A stretch of DNA of 64,000 bases from UBA3006 sp031401235 (GCA_031401235.1 JANNRJ010000030.1:1-64000); one strand, 5' to 3'; shown: positions 1 to 7,936, numbered from the stretch's first letter. Numbers and translations are program-made. The notes: generated by a model not told the origin, from the sequence alone.

Positions 1-313
1 ATTCTGTTCGGACGTCACGCAAATGTCTAACGGGTGTTTCTAGCCATTTGCGTGCCATGCTACGACCATGTGAAGTGGCCCGAATCAATCTTCGATCGCC
101 TCCCTTGCCAGCGATAACTCCTCGTCGGCGAACATAATTCAATTCGATGAGATGCTCGATTGAGCGATAGGTGAGTGCACGACTAAGCGACCAAATTCGC
201 CCGAGCGGCGTTGTCGGCTGAAGTTGCTGAACAACTGCCCAACCGTGCTCGGCACCGAGAACAATTAGCACTAGACAAACATTGTCGGCCAGTGACAGCC
301 GATCTTCGACCAT
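1..313 (-). CDS. PadR-like winged-helix regulator, 3' end outside window
   Basis: Reading the minus strand from the ATG at 313 gives an uninterrupted frame of 104 codons to the window edge, so the C-terminus is missing. The product has a PadR-type winged helix: an N-terminal helical segment (ADNVCLVLIVLGAEHGWAVV), a middle part ending in SLSRALTYRSIEHLIELNYV, and a basic wing (RRRGVIAGKGGDRRLIRAT). PadR proteins are small homodimeric DNA-binding repressors. The gene is divergent from modA with under 90 bp between the starts, so it may control the molybdate transporter; that link is inference. It could also be another MarR- or PadR-like fold. The frame is secure; the family is likely. Confidence 0.72.
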   Translation of the reverse strand, partial: MVEDRLSLADNVCLVLIVLGAEHGWAVVQQLQPTTPLGRIWSLSRALTYRSIEHLIELNYVRRRGVIAGKGGDRRLIRATSHGRSMARKWLETPVRHLRDVRTE

Positions 314-343
314 CTCATCAATCTATAACCCGGCGGAGGAATG

Positions 344-360
344 TAGTCAGATATTGACTA
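344..360. promoter_or_regulatory. Candidate operator palindrome between the PadR-like gene and modA
   Basis: A perfect inverted repeat, TAGTCA-GATAT-TGACTA (6-bp arms, 5-nt spacer), lies centrally in the short divergent intergenic region. Its right arm overlaps a TTGACT hexamer that could act as a -35 for modA. On the minus strand CTGACT, 17 nt and TATAGA could form a weak promoter for the regulator. The position suits an operator that controls both genes. Nothing in the sequence proves binding, and 6-bp arms can occur by chance. Confidence 0.35.
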
Positions 361-399
361 GATTTTTAATTCTATGCGGTCTTGCTTTCCGAGAACGAT

Positions 400-1146
400 G
401 TGAAACGACTTGGCTTCGCTCTCAGTTGTGTGATCATGACTGCAAGTTGCGTCCAGTCCAGTGCGCAGGTAGTTACCGTGTTTGCAGCATCATCTCTGCA
501 GGGAGCATTCCATCAACTTGGTTCCGAATTTGCGAGTTCTCACCCAGAATACGAAGTCGTGTTTTCCTTTGATTCTTCAACCCAATTATCACAGCAGATT
601 GTTGACGGTGCCCCAGCCGATGTTTTTGCATCGGCCGATGCCAACACTATGGATCTGCTCGTGCTCAACGATGAAGTCGCGGGAACCCCAACAGTGTTCG
701 CGACGAATGATCTTCAGATACTTGTTGCGATCTCGGCTACTGATCGAATTCATTCATTGACCGATCTATCGAGTCCTGATGTCGTGGTAGTGCTTGCCGC
801 ACCTGATGTCCCATTGGGAAGGTACACGGTGAAAGTCCTTGCTGCTGCTGGTGTCACTGTTTCACCGGCGAGTTATGAAACAAGTGCATCAGGTGTGGTT
901 GCAAAAATTTCAAGTGGCGAAGCCGACGCGGGAATTGTCTACTCCTCCGATGTTGTGAGCGTCGGGTCTAGCGCTGTCGGTATCGGTATTCCAGTGGACG
1001 TCAATGTCGAAGTTCTTTATCCGATTGCGGTTACTCGCCGCGGGACACAGCTTCCAGGTGCCATCGAGTGGATGAAATTTGTGCTTTCCAGTCGGGGCCA
1101 GGAAGTACTCCAGCAGTTCGGCTTCTCTTCGATTGGTGATCATTAG
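400..1146 (+). CDS. modA: Molybdate ABC transporter substrate-binding protein
   Basis: This is the extracytoplasmic molybdate/tungstate-binding protein of a ModABC importer. I chose the GTG at 400 because it gives a normal lipoprotein signal: basic start (KRLGF), hydrophobic stretch, then TASC with the lipidated Cys near residue 17. A TTG at 382 would only add six residues. The mature protein starts with VFAASSL, the ModA oxyanion-binding signature, and carries GEADAGIVYSSDV near the C-terminal lobe, another typical ModA stretch. The length of 248 residues fits the family. The stop codon overlaps the modB start by one base. It is probably needed for molybdenum-cofactor enzymes encoded elsewhere. 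Confidence 0.93.
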   Translation: MKRLGFALSCVIMTASCVQSSAQVVTVFAASSLQGAFHQLGSEFASSHPEYEVVFSFDSSTQLSQQIVDGAPADVFASADANTMDLLVLNDEVAGTPTVFATNDLQILVAISATDRIHSLTDLSSPDVVVVLAAPDVPLGRYTVKVLAAAGVTVSPASYETSASGVVAKISSGEADAGIVYSSDVVSVGSSAVGIGIPVDVNVEVLYPIAVTRRGTQLPGAIEWMKFVLSSRGQEVLQQFGFSSIGDH

Positions 1147-1949
1147 TGAGACATTCGCGAATTCCATGGTTGATTTGGGTGCTGGCATCCATTGCGCTCG
1201 CCTTGTTCTTCATTCCGCTGCTCTCACTTGTCATTCGCGCCCCGTGGAGCGATCTCACCCAAACGTTGTCCTCGAGCGTCGTCCATGATGCACTCAGGTT
1301 GTCGCTTGTATGTTCACTTATTGCAACTTCGTTATGCATCATTATCGGAGTGCCATGTGCCTGGGTGCTTGCTTACTCATCACTTCCCGGCAAGTCAGCA
1401 TTTCGGGCACTGTGCACGTTGTCGATGGTGCTTCCACCAGTAGTGAGTGGCGTGGCACTTATTGCGGCGTTGGGGAGACGAGGAGTAGTTGGACAATTTC
1501 TCTTTTCAGGATTTGGAATACAAATACCGTTCACGATTGTGGCGGTGGTTATCGCCGAAACTTTCGTCGCCTTGCCATTTTTGATATTGACCGTAGATGC
1601 GGCCCTTCGTCAACTTGATCCGGTGTTCGACGAGTCCGCGCGCGTCCACGGTGCGACAAGTTGGTATTCCTTTCGCCGGGTGATTCTGCCAAGTATTCGG
1701 CCGGCTGTGATCGCAGGTGTTGTACTCGCGTGGGCTCGGGCGCTCGGTGAGTTCGGTGCAACCATCACTTTTGCAGGCAATTTGCAAGGTCGAACTCAAA
1801 CGGTTCCTTCGGCGGTTTTCTTGGCTCTCGAGCGAAATCGAGGAGAAGCAATTATGTTGAGTCTCGTTCTTGTCGCCATTTCGTTAACAGTGTTGGTCTT
1901 GCTTCGTGATCGCTGGGTAACGGCAGTAGCGCGAGGTGGTTCATGGTGA
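1146..1949 (+). CDS. modB: Molybdate ABC transporter permease
   Basis: This is an inner-membrane permease of the binding-protein-dependent transport family. The N-terminus is basic, followed by about five hydrophobic helices. The cytoplasmic EAA-type loop is clear (DESARVHGATSWYSFRRVI) and is followed by the ModB hallmark ALGEFGATITFAGN near residues 195-210. The GTG start at 1146 shares its G with the TAG stop of modA, so the two are translationally coupled. The 267 residues are slightly more than E. coli ModB. The end overlaps modC by 7 nt. All the features point to one transporter with its neighbours. Confidence 0.93.
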   Translation: MRHSRIPWLIWVLASIALALFFIPLLSLVIRAPWSDLTQTLSSSVVHDALRLSLVCSLIATSLCIIIGVPCAWVLAYSSLPGKSAFRALCTLSMVLPPVVSGVALIAALGRRGVVGQFLFSGFGIQIPFTIVAVVIAETFVALPFLILTVDAALRQLDPVFDESARVHGATSWYSFRRVILPSIRPAVIAGVVLAWARALGEFGATITFAGNLQGRTQTVPSAVFLALERNRGEAIMLSLVLVAISLTVLVLLRDRWVTAVARGGSW

Positions 1950-2599
1950 AGTTGAGCGCGCACGGTTTGTCGCACATTGGTGCGATGCGAATTGCCATCG
2001 ATTTAAGTGTTCAGTCTGGCGAGGTTGTGGGAGTGGTCGGCCCCAACGGTGCAGGAAAAACCTCCTGGTTACGGTGCATTGCCGGATTCATCAGTCTCAG
2101 TTCGGGCTCCATCATTTGTGATGACGCGGTATGGGACGATCCCTCGGCGTCTTGTTGGAAAGCTCCGGAGCAGCGCGGAATCGGCATGGTGTTCCAACAA
2201 CCGGCTCTGTTTGGGCACTTGAGTGTGCGTGAAAATATTGCCTTTCCGATGCGCGCCAGAGGAAAGTCGACCCTGCAAATTAAGGAAAGAGTTGATGAAT
2301 ATCTGGGTCGATTTCAACTCGGTAGGTACGCTGGCTTTCATCCGTCACAGTTGTCCGGTGGCGAGCAACAGCGAGTGGCCGTGGCGCGGGCGTTAATCGG
2401 TGAACCCGATGTGTTACTTCTCGATGAACCTTTCAGCGGAATCGATGTGGATACACGAAAAACAATTCGAGCAGATCTTGCGCTCTATTTTTCCTCCTTC
2501 AAAGGGGCCTGTGTACTGGTTTCCCATGACAGTCACGATGTTGATGCGTTGGCAACGTCAAGGATCGAATTAGACCACGGCCAGTTGCGTCCGTCATGA
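1943..2599 (+). CDS. modC: Molybdate ABC transporter ATP-binding protein, short form without TOBE
   Basis: This is a complete ABC ATPase: Walker A GPNGAGKT (residues 33-40), Q-loop VFQQPALF, signature LSGGEQQR, Walker B VLLLDEPF and the switch His in LVSHD. At 218 residues it ends right after the nucleotide-binding domain. The C-terminal MOP/TOBE domain that binds molybdate and regulates many ModC proteins (about 350 residues) is absent. The frame closes cleanly and overlaps both neighbours, so the short form looks native, not broken. Substrate is inferred from modA and modB. It energises uptake at the cytoplasmic face of the membrane. Confidence 0.9.
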   Translation: MVKLSAHGLSHIGAMRIAIDLSVQSGEVVGVVGPNGAGKTSWLRCIAGFISLSSGSIICDDAVWDDPSASCWKAPEQRGIGMVFQQPALFGHLSVRENIAFPMRARGKSTLQIKERVDEYLGRFQLGRYAGFHPSQLSGGEQQRVAVARALIGEPDVLLLDEPFSGIDVDTRKTIRADLALYFSSFKGACVLVSHDSHDVDALATSRIELDHGQLRPS

Positions 2600-3426
2600 A
2601 TAATGGTGAGGTGAATCTTCATCAGCTGTTTGATCTGGTCGCTCATGAAAGTGACGTCTATGTTGGTAAAGGTCTCGAGTATCCATGGGGCGGCTTGTAT
2701 GGCGGTCACATTGTCGCCCAGGCTTTGCGTGCGGCGGCGTTCACGGTGGATGACGATATGGTTCCGCACTCAATTCGGGCATATTTCATTCGCCGCGGCG
2801 ACAACAAACAGCCGGTGCAATACGAAGTCGACCGAATTCGCAATGGCAAAAGTTTCACGACCCGTCGAGTAGTCGCCCGTCAAGGGGATGATGCAATTCT
2901 CAACCTTGAGTCCTCGTTTCAGCGGCACGAGAACTCACCAGATGTCACGACCGTTGGGTTTCAAAAAAATCTGCCTGGTCCGGAAACCATTAAAGAATCA
3001 TCGTGGAGCACTTTTTTGGAGCGTCGAGATATCGACCCCGCCGCACTTGCAAGTTATCATCGCGATGGGTTGGGTCGTTTCGGGGCATGGATGAGAGTAA
3101 AAGATTCGCTCGGGGACAGCGAAATTCTTAATCGGTGCGCCCTTGCTTATCTTTCAGATGACTTGCCAAATGAAAGCATTCTTCTGGCTGTGCCGGCTTT
3201 ACAACAGGCCGCTGATGAAGGGCGCTGGTTCGGCGCCAGTCTTGACCACACGGTGTGGTTTCATCGTCCCGTTCGTGCCCACGAGTGGCATTTTTATGAA
3301 ATGACCTGTCACACCCTTGTTGGTGGTCGCGGATTGACTTTCGGATATGTGTTTGACGCCAACGGAACCCATGTTGCGACGGTGGCTCAAGAGTCGCTTG
3401 TCCGAATAACGCCAAACATTGCCTGA
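2596..3426 (+). CDS. tesB: Acyl-CoA thioesterase II (TesB-like)
   Basis: This is a double-hotdog thioesterase of the TesB family, which hydrolyses acyl-CoA to free fatty acid and CoA. The N-terminal hotdog is marked by GGLYGGHIVAQALRAA and SIRAYFIRRGD; the C-terminal one by SLDHTVWFHRPVRAHEWHFYEM and GGRGLTFG. The length of 276 residues is standard. The ATG overlaps the modC stop (ATGA), so it is probably translated from the mod transcript although it has no obvious metabolic link with molybdate. It is predicted to be cytosolic. It is the last gene of the plus-strand run and meets the tRNA genes on the opposite strand. Confidence 0.9.
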   Translation: MNNGEVNLHQLFDLVAHESDVYVGKGLEYPWGGLYGGHIVAQALRAAAFTVDDDMVPHSIRAYFIRRGDNKQPVQYEVDRIRNGKSFTTRRVVARQGDDAILNLESSFQRHENSPDVTTVGFQKNLPGPETIKESSWSTFLERRDIDPAALASYHRDGLGRFGAWMRVKDSLGDSEILNRCALAYLSDDLPNESILLAVPALQQAADEGRWFGASLDHTVWFHRPVRAHEWHFYEMTCHTLVGGRGLTFGYVFDANGTHVATVAQESLVRITPNIA

Positions 3427-3429
3427 CAA

Positions 3430-3505
3430 TGGTGGTCGGGACCGGCGTCGATCCGGTGACCCTGCGCTTTTCAGGCGCATGCTCTGCCTACTGAGCTACC
3501 CGACC
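3430..3505 (-). tRNA. tRNA-Phe (GAA)
   Basis: The minus strand folds as a complete cloverleaf. Acceptor GGTCGGG pairs with CCCGACC over 7 bp, the D arm contains TAGCTCAGT, the T arm contains GGATCGACGCC, and the anticodon loop CTGAAAA shows GAA. The discriminator is A and the 3' CCA is encoded (complement of 3430-3432). It is the last of three tRNA genes read in the same direction. Confidence 0.96.
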
Positions 3506-3530
3506 GAGAAAAGTGCACGCACCTTCTCAG

Positions 3531-3604
3531 CGGTCCCGACGGGACTCGAACCCGCGACCTCCGGCTTGACAGGCCGGCGTGAACTCCAACTTCACCACGG
3601 GACC
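3531..3604 (-). tRNA. tRNA-Asp (GTC)
   Basis: The cloverleaf has acceptor GGTCCCG/CGGGACC, anticodon loop CTGTCAA (anticodon GTC), T loop GTTCGAGTC and discriminator G as expected for tRNA-Asp. Unlike the two tRNA genes on either side, the 3' CCA is not encoded (the complement of 3528-3530 is CTG), so it must be added by the CCA-adding enzyme. Confidence 0.96.
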
Positions 3605-3707
3605 AAAATGTCAGAACCGCACAATGCGCGACTCCGGTGTTTTGATCTTTGTTGCTGAACTTGACCTTATTTCTATTCGAACCTCACTCGTAACTTACAT
3701 TCCTGAC

Positions 3708-3783
3708 TGGCACCCCCAACGGGATTCGAACCCGTGCCGCCACCTTGAAAGGGTGGTGTCCTAGGCCACTAGACGATGGGGGC
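3708..3783 (-). tRNA. tRNA-Glu (TTC)
   Basis: The cloverleaf begins GCCCCCATCGTCTAG, the typical actinobacterial tRNA-Glu start. The anticodon loop CTTTCAA gives anticodon TTC. The acceptor ends GGGGGT with a G-U first pair and discriminator G. The 3' CCA is encoded. It is first in the tRNA-Glu, tRNA-Asp, tRNA-Phe series. The roughly 100-bp gaps between the genes hold no other recognisable feature. Confidence 0.96.
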
Positions 3784-3874
3784 ATGGACGAATATTCAGT
3801 TGAGAGAGCCATAGAAATCTAGCAGTGGGACGCCTTGAATCCCCTTCTGTTTTTATCGTCGTCTGATTACGTAA

Positions 3875-4441
3875 TTAGTCCGCTTGGAGTGCACCGGTTT
3901 GCACCGTTACCGCCCAGTCGAGAAGCCACCCCAAATATGAATAAAGGTGAAAGTGGAGGCGTGCCGGGTCATCAATCTCGTCGTCGCTCGCGTCAATGAA
4001 GTCGTCGCTCTCTTGAACATCGAGCATTGTGCCAAGCACGAGACGCAGGTTGTTAATCGATCGTGTGAAAACATCAAGTTCATGTGGAGTCATAATCAGT
4101 GTTTCATCGTCTGGCGATCGAACAAGCGCCGATTGTGCTACCGAAAGTGAATCGAGTCGTGATGCCATAAGTTCACCTTTCATCAGCCGTTGATACTCGA
4201 TATCCGATTCAGGGTCGTCGTGGTAAGCGGTAGGAAAGAGTCTTCGAAACTTGTCAGTACTTGTGTTGGTTAGCTCGCTGTCATCCAAAAGTGAGTCGCG
4301 CAATTCACCCAACAGTCGTAGAAGTGAGCGTCGATCCTCGGTATCGATGCACAGCTGGTAGGTACCATCGCGACCCACTCGAATAGGTCCACGTTCCCGA
4401 CCGATCACTAGGAACTCGAATCTTTTTGCATGGTTGCCCAT
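3875..4441 (-). CDS. DUF2017 family protein, partner of ClpS
   Basis: This 188-residue soluble, acidic protein has no catalytic motif. The sequence (ELRDSLLDDSEL near residue 50, MTPHELDVFTRSINNLRLVLGT in the middle, a C-terminal LYSYLGWLLDWAV) matches the DUF2017 family. In actinobacteria that family is encoded next to clpS, as here, and the gene overlaps clpS by 34 nt. The function is unknown. Context suggests a role with the ClpS adaptor or Clp protease, which is inference only. There is no signal peptide or transmembrane segment. Confidence 0.8.
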   Translation of the reverse strand: MGNHAKRFEFLVIGRERGPIRVGRDGTYQLCIDTEDRRSLLRLLGELRDSLLDDSELTNTSTDKFRRLFPTAYHDDPESDIEYQRLMKGELMASRLDSLSVAQSALVRSPDDETLIMTPHELDVFTRSINNLRLVLGTMLDVQESDDFIDASDDEIDDPARLHFHLYSYLGWLLDWAVTVQTGALQAD

Positions 4442-4716
4442 AGGCCATGTTCATGAAGTCGATAGACGTCGAACTCGGCTCTCTCCCGTGGGCCGGAGGA
4501 CACCACGGCACGGCCCTTGTGATGGACATCGAGCATCAACTCGGTTGCCTTCTCCAAGCTGTACCCAAAGAGTTTCTGAAATACAAAGGTGACATACGAC
4601 ATTAAGTTGATCGGGTCATTCCACACGAGCACGATCCACGGACGATCAGTGACAGTTGTCTCGAGTGTTCCTGGTTCATCGACTACGACAGGTTGAACAT
4701 CAATATTCGAGTTCAT
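4408..4716 (-). CDS. clpS: ATP-dependent Clp protease adaptor ClpS
   Basis: ClpS delivers N-degron substrates to the ClpAP/ClpCP protease. The diagnostic core is WIVLVWNDPINLMSYVTFVF followed by LFGYSLEKATELMLDVHHKGRAVV, which contains the Asn-Asp and His positions of the N-end residue pocket. I chose the ATG at 4716 (102 residues, usual size) because the longer frame back to 4830 adds a low-complexity extension and would run into the start of the divergent ctaB. No Shine-Dalgarno sequence precedes this ATG, so translation may be leaderless or the start may differ. Confidence 0.9.
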   Translation of the reverse strand: MNSNIDVQPVVVDEPGTLETTVTDRPWIVLVWNDPINLMSYVTFVFQKLFGYSLEKATELMLDVHHKGRAVVSSGPRERAEFDVYRLHEHGLWATMQKDSSS

Positions 4717-4823
4717 AGCCAGGAGTCGAGTGACGCGAATGCTCTGCTGGTTCGCCACAACTCCATTGTGCCGAATTTGAGGCCTAATTGGTGATGGTTC
4801 ATTTGCTGCCGTAGTCTGACGGT

Positions 4824-5774
4824 GTGGCATTGGGAGTTCGACCCGTCGTTCCGTCGCGACTCACCACCAAGCTATTTAGTCATGGCTCGGGAAATAGCCG
4901 GGGTACTCATTCGCAAAACCGGATTGGCGCATACATTGCCCTAACTAAACCGCGCATCGTGGAGCTACTTCTAGTGACCACAATTCCGACGATGGTCCTG
5001 GCCAAGGGCGGATGGCCCGCACTTTCGCTAATGCTCATCACCATGGTTGGCGGCACCCTGGCGGCAGGCGGTGCAAATGCGATAAATATGTATATCGACC
5101 GAGACATAGATCGGTTGATGCTGCGGACTCAAAGTCGACCTTTGGTAACTGGTGTTATAACTCCGCGTGCCGCACTCACATTCGCAATTTCTCTCGAATT
5201 TTGTGCTTTCGCAATTTTGGCGATTGGGGCGAACTTTCTGGCGGCCTGTTTGGCGCTAAGTGCCACATTATTTTATGTGTTTGTTTATTCGATATGGCTG
5301 AAACGCACCAGCAAGCACAACATTGTGATTGGAGGCGCGGCCGGTGCGGTACCAGTGCTGGTCGGCTGGACAGCGGTAACGAATTCACTGACCTGGACCC
5401 CGGTGGTTCTGTTTCTGGTGATTTTCTTTTGGACCCCGCCTCACTTTTGGGCACTTGCGATTCGTCACGCCGATGACTATCGGGCGGCGGGGGTTCCGAT
5501 GCTTCCGGTTGTGGCATCGCTTCGCCAAACAGTTCGCAGCATGGTGGAATATACGGTCGTCCTCGTCCTCACGACAATCGCCTTGATCCCCATTGCCGGC
5601 ATGGGCTGGATCTACGGGATTACGGCCATTGTGTTTGGGGGCATATTTATCATTTCCACAATTCGTCTCGGTAGCGACCCAAGTGAGTCTCGCTCAATGC
5701 GGTTGTTTTCGTTCTCAATTAGCTATGTGACGGTGCTGTTCTTGGCGCTCACCGTAGATGTATTGCTCCGCTGA
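4824..5774 (+). CDS. ctaB: Protoheme IX farnesyltransferase (heme O synthase)
   Basis: This UbiA-family membrane prenyltransferase makes heme O from protoheme, the first step to the heme A needed by the oxidase encoded downstream. The first Asp-rich motif is NAINMYIDRDIDRLMLRTQSRP near residue 90. The second region is KHNIVIGGAAGAVPVLVGW and HFWALAIRHADDYRAAGVPML. About eight to nine hydrophobic helices are visible. The GTG at 4824 gives a roughly 34-residue N-terminal extension before IGAYIALTKPRIVELLL; the true start may be further in. It is the first gene of the oxidase region. Confidence 0.93.
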   Translation: MALGVRPVVPSRLTTKLFSHGSGNSRGTHSQNRIGAYIALTKPRIVELLLVTTIPTMVLAKGGWPALSLMLITMVGGTLAAGGANAINMYIDRDIDRLMLRTQSRPLVTGVITPRAALTFAISLEFCAFAILAIGANFLAACLALSATLFYVFVYSIWLKRTSKHNIVIGGAAGAVPVLVGWTAVTNSLTWTPVVLFLVIFFWTPPHFWALAIRHADDYRAAGVPMLPVVASLRQTVRSMVEYTVVLVLTTIALIPIAGMGWIYGITAIVFGGIFIISTIRLGSDPSESRSMRLFSFSISYVTVLFLALTVDVLLR

Positions 5775-5838
5775 CAACGCCTAGCACGAGGTGAAGTTCG
5801 GGCTTGATCCCTCCATATTGTTAGTGTCATAGGCGACT

Positions 5839-7326
5839 ATGACAGCTCTAGAAGCGAGTTCGGCCGTGAACTCCAACTCCTCTCAAACTAACGGTTCCCA
5901 AAATCTTGTTGGTGAGATGGCGACATGGATTACGACGACTGATCACAAGCGCATCGGACGACTCTTCTTGCGCGGTGGTTTCGTTTGGTTAATTAGCGTG
6001 ATCGGAGTTGGCTTTGCCCTTGGGATCGAGCGAATTGATTCGGGTTCAAGCTTTTTTCCAGCTGACAGCATTGTTCAACTCTTTTCCTATTTCCGCACTG
6101 GCCTTGCTCTTGGAGTCCTGGCACCATTGTTCATTGGAGTAAGCATTGCGATCGTTCCCCTGCAAATCGGTGCCCGTGCAATTTCGTTTGCGCGTATGTC
6201 CCTTTTTGGATTTTATTTGTGGATGCTCGGAAGCGTCATGGTGATGGTCTCGATCATTGACAACGGTGGTCCATTTGGTGGAAATCGGCGAATGGTGGAC
6301 GCCTATCTACTGGGTGTCGGTCTTGTACTTATCGGATTACTAGCGGCTGCGATTTCGGTTGCCAGCACTGTGATTAGCGCTCGGTCAACGGGACTTGTCA
6401 TCTCGGAAATTCCAGTGTTTTCATGGTCTGCTTTGATTGGGGCAGTCGGGCTCATTCTCACCCTCCCAATTCAACTCGGGTCCGTGATTTATGCCGCGGT
6501 CGATCACCATTATGGGCGATTGGCGTTCGGGGGGAATTATGGAATCGACAAATGGATTGGTGGCGCTATTGGTCAGCCGCAAACATTTATCTTCATCATT
6601 CCTGTTCTTGGGGTATTGGCTGAAGTCATTGCTTCGCACGGTCCAAGGCGTCAGTTAATTCGAACCGGTGGATTTGTCGGCGTCGGTATCCTTTCCACGG
6701 TTCTATTCGGCGTGGTGACTCGTACAGAGCATCTGTTCGAATGGTCAGGATCGCTGGGTGACAAAATCACCAGCGCAATTCCTTATGCGCTGTTTAACCT
6801 TTTGCCAATTCTCGGAGTGTTCATCGTGCTCGCCGTGTCATTACTGGCGCTCAAGACCAACCCACCTCGACTAAATGCTCCGTTGGTGCCTGCGTTGCTT
6901 GGCGTCGGAATGGTGTTTACGGGAATGCTTGGCTATGCAGTGCAGATGATTGCTCCAGCAGATCTGGCGGGAACCGTTTTTGAAGAAGGAGTGTTCGTCT
7001 ATATCGGATACGGCGCGGTTCTCGTTGCTATTGGGGCGATTGCACATTGGAGTAATGAGTTGCGCGGTCGCAGTTTACCGAGTGGAGTTGTTATCGGCTT
7101 TGGGATTGTCGGGTTTATGGCCACGGTATTGGCATCGCTGCCGTACTACATCGTCGGATTTGCCAATCAAAGGGCAAATTCTGTAACGAATTTTGAGTAT
7201 GACGGACCACGCGCTCTATGGAATGTCCTAGTAACAACGGGACATGCACTGATGGCGATTGTCGTGCTTGGATTTTCCATCGTCATTCTTAGACCACAAC
7301 CGTTGTCAGCAAAGTCGACACCATGA
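5839..7326 (+). CDS. Degenerate heme-copper oxidase subunit I homologue lacking cofactor ligands
   Basis: The N-terminus WITTTDHKRIG, the stretch IVPLQIGARAISFARMSLFG and the helix layout align without gaps over long stretches with the true CoxA encoded at 10312, so the fold is that of oxidase subunit I. The metal ligands are gone. The heme a His (H96 of CoxA) is Phe85. The CuB motif GHPEVY is GQPQTF (residues 245-250), so CuB His, proton-channel Glu and crosslinked Tyr become Gln, Gln and Phe. The heme a3/a pair AHFHY is GVFVY (384-388). Of the CuB His pair at most one remains (EH at 297-298). The frame is intact over 495 residues with many helices, so it is a conserved pseudoenzyme and not debris. 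It is probably a scaffold or assembly factor for the adjacent oxidase; that role is inference. Confidence 0.82.
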   Translation: MTALEASSAVNSNSSQTNGSQNLVGEMATWITTTDHKRIGRLFLRGGFVWLISVIGVGFALGIERIDSGSSFFPADSIVQLFSYFRTGLALGVLAPLFIGVSIAIVPLQIGARAISFARMSLFGFYLWMLGSVMVMVSIIDNGGPFGGNRRMVDAYLLGVGLVLIGLLAAAISVASTVISARSTGLVISEIPVFSWSALIGAVGLILTLPIQLGSVIYAAVDHHYGRLAFGGNYGIDKWIGGAIGQPQTFIFIIPVLGVLAEVIASHGPRRQLIRTGGFVGVGILSTVLFGVVTRTEHLFEWSGSLGDKITSAIPYALFNLLPILGVFIVLAVSLLALKTNPPRLNAPLVPALLGVGMVFTGMLGYAVQMIAPADLAGTVFEEGVFVYIGYGAVLVAIGAIAHWSNELRGRSLPSGVVIGFGIVGFMATVLASLPYYIVGFANQRANSVTNFEYDGPRALWNVLVTTGHALMAIVVLGFSIVILRPQPLSAKSTP

Positions 7327-7928
7327 CTGCAACAGTAATTTCGCCACCACGCTCTGCGGCGAAACACCAAGTATTCGTCGCCACCGCGACAGCTGGAAGC
7401 GCAGTATTCATGTTGATGCTTGGCATGCTCTCGATTTGGTTGCGGTTTCGTGATGCTGCCCCGCTTCGTGAATCATCAAACGGAACCAAAATGATTCGCG
7501 ATTGGTTACCAGTTAATATCGCGATTCCTGAGGTTGCCACAAACACCACCCTGATCACACTGGTCATGACCTGCGTGATCGCTCAATGGGCCGTTTATGC
7601 GACGCGCCGATCTGATTCCTCGCATACTTATCTTGCCCTGGCAATTGTTGCGGTGCTGGGAATTGCGGCGATCAACGCTCAAATCGCAGTGTATGTGCAA
7701 ATGGAAATGGGCATAGCCGACGGCGCATATCAAACATTGTTCTATGCCATCACCGGCACCATGACGGCCTTACTTGCTAGTGGAGTCGTGTTCAGTTTGG
7801 TCGCACTCTTTCGAGCACTTGCCGGACGTCTTAGCGATCGTCAAGTTATGAGCGCTCATGCGCTTTACTGGTATGTCCTCACCGCCGCATTTTCCGCAAT
7901 GTGGTTTATTGTGTATGTGCAGAAATAG
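7323..7928 (+). CDS. Degenerate cytochrome oxidase subunit III-like protein
   Basis: This 201-residue protein has about five hydrophobic helices and overlaps the preceding gene by 4 nt (ATGA). The segment YQTLFYAITGTMTALLASGVVF parallels SSFYALTGFHGVHVTVGIIM of the true subunit III at 12302, and ALYWYVLTAAFSAMWFIVYV parallels GLYWHFVDIVWIVIFTLIYL. The conserved His residues of subunit III (FHGVH and YWHF) are replaced here. It therefore looks like a subunit III relative that has diverged together with the ligand-free subunit I homologue before it. Function unknown; it probably forms a membrane complex with its neighbours. Confidence 0.7.
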   Translation: MTATVISPPRSAAKHQVFVATATAGSAVFMLMLGMLSIWLRFRDAAPLRESSNGTKMIRDWLPVNIAIPEVATNTTLITLVMTCVIAQWAVYATRRSDSSHTYLALAIVAVLGIAAINAQIAVYVQMEMGIADGAYQTLFYAITGTMTALLASGVVFSLVALFRALAGRLSDRQVMSAHALYWYVLTAAFSAMWFIVYVQK

Positions 7929-7936
7929 GTAGATAG

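Noticed and set aside
3430..3783. Mixed presence of encoded 3' CCA in three adjacent tRNA genes
   Set aside because: Phe and Glu have it, Asp does not. This is common in bacteria with a CCA-adding enzyme and needs no special explanation.
4408..4830. Long clpS reading frame starting at 4830
   Set aside because: It would add 38 low-complexity residues and overlap the divergent ctaB start; the 102-residue form from 4716 is normal for ClpS.
5839..7928. Pseudogene status of the oxidase-like genes
   Set aside because: Frames are intact, overlapping and of full length, and the replaced residues are clustered at ligands, unlike random decay.
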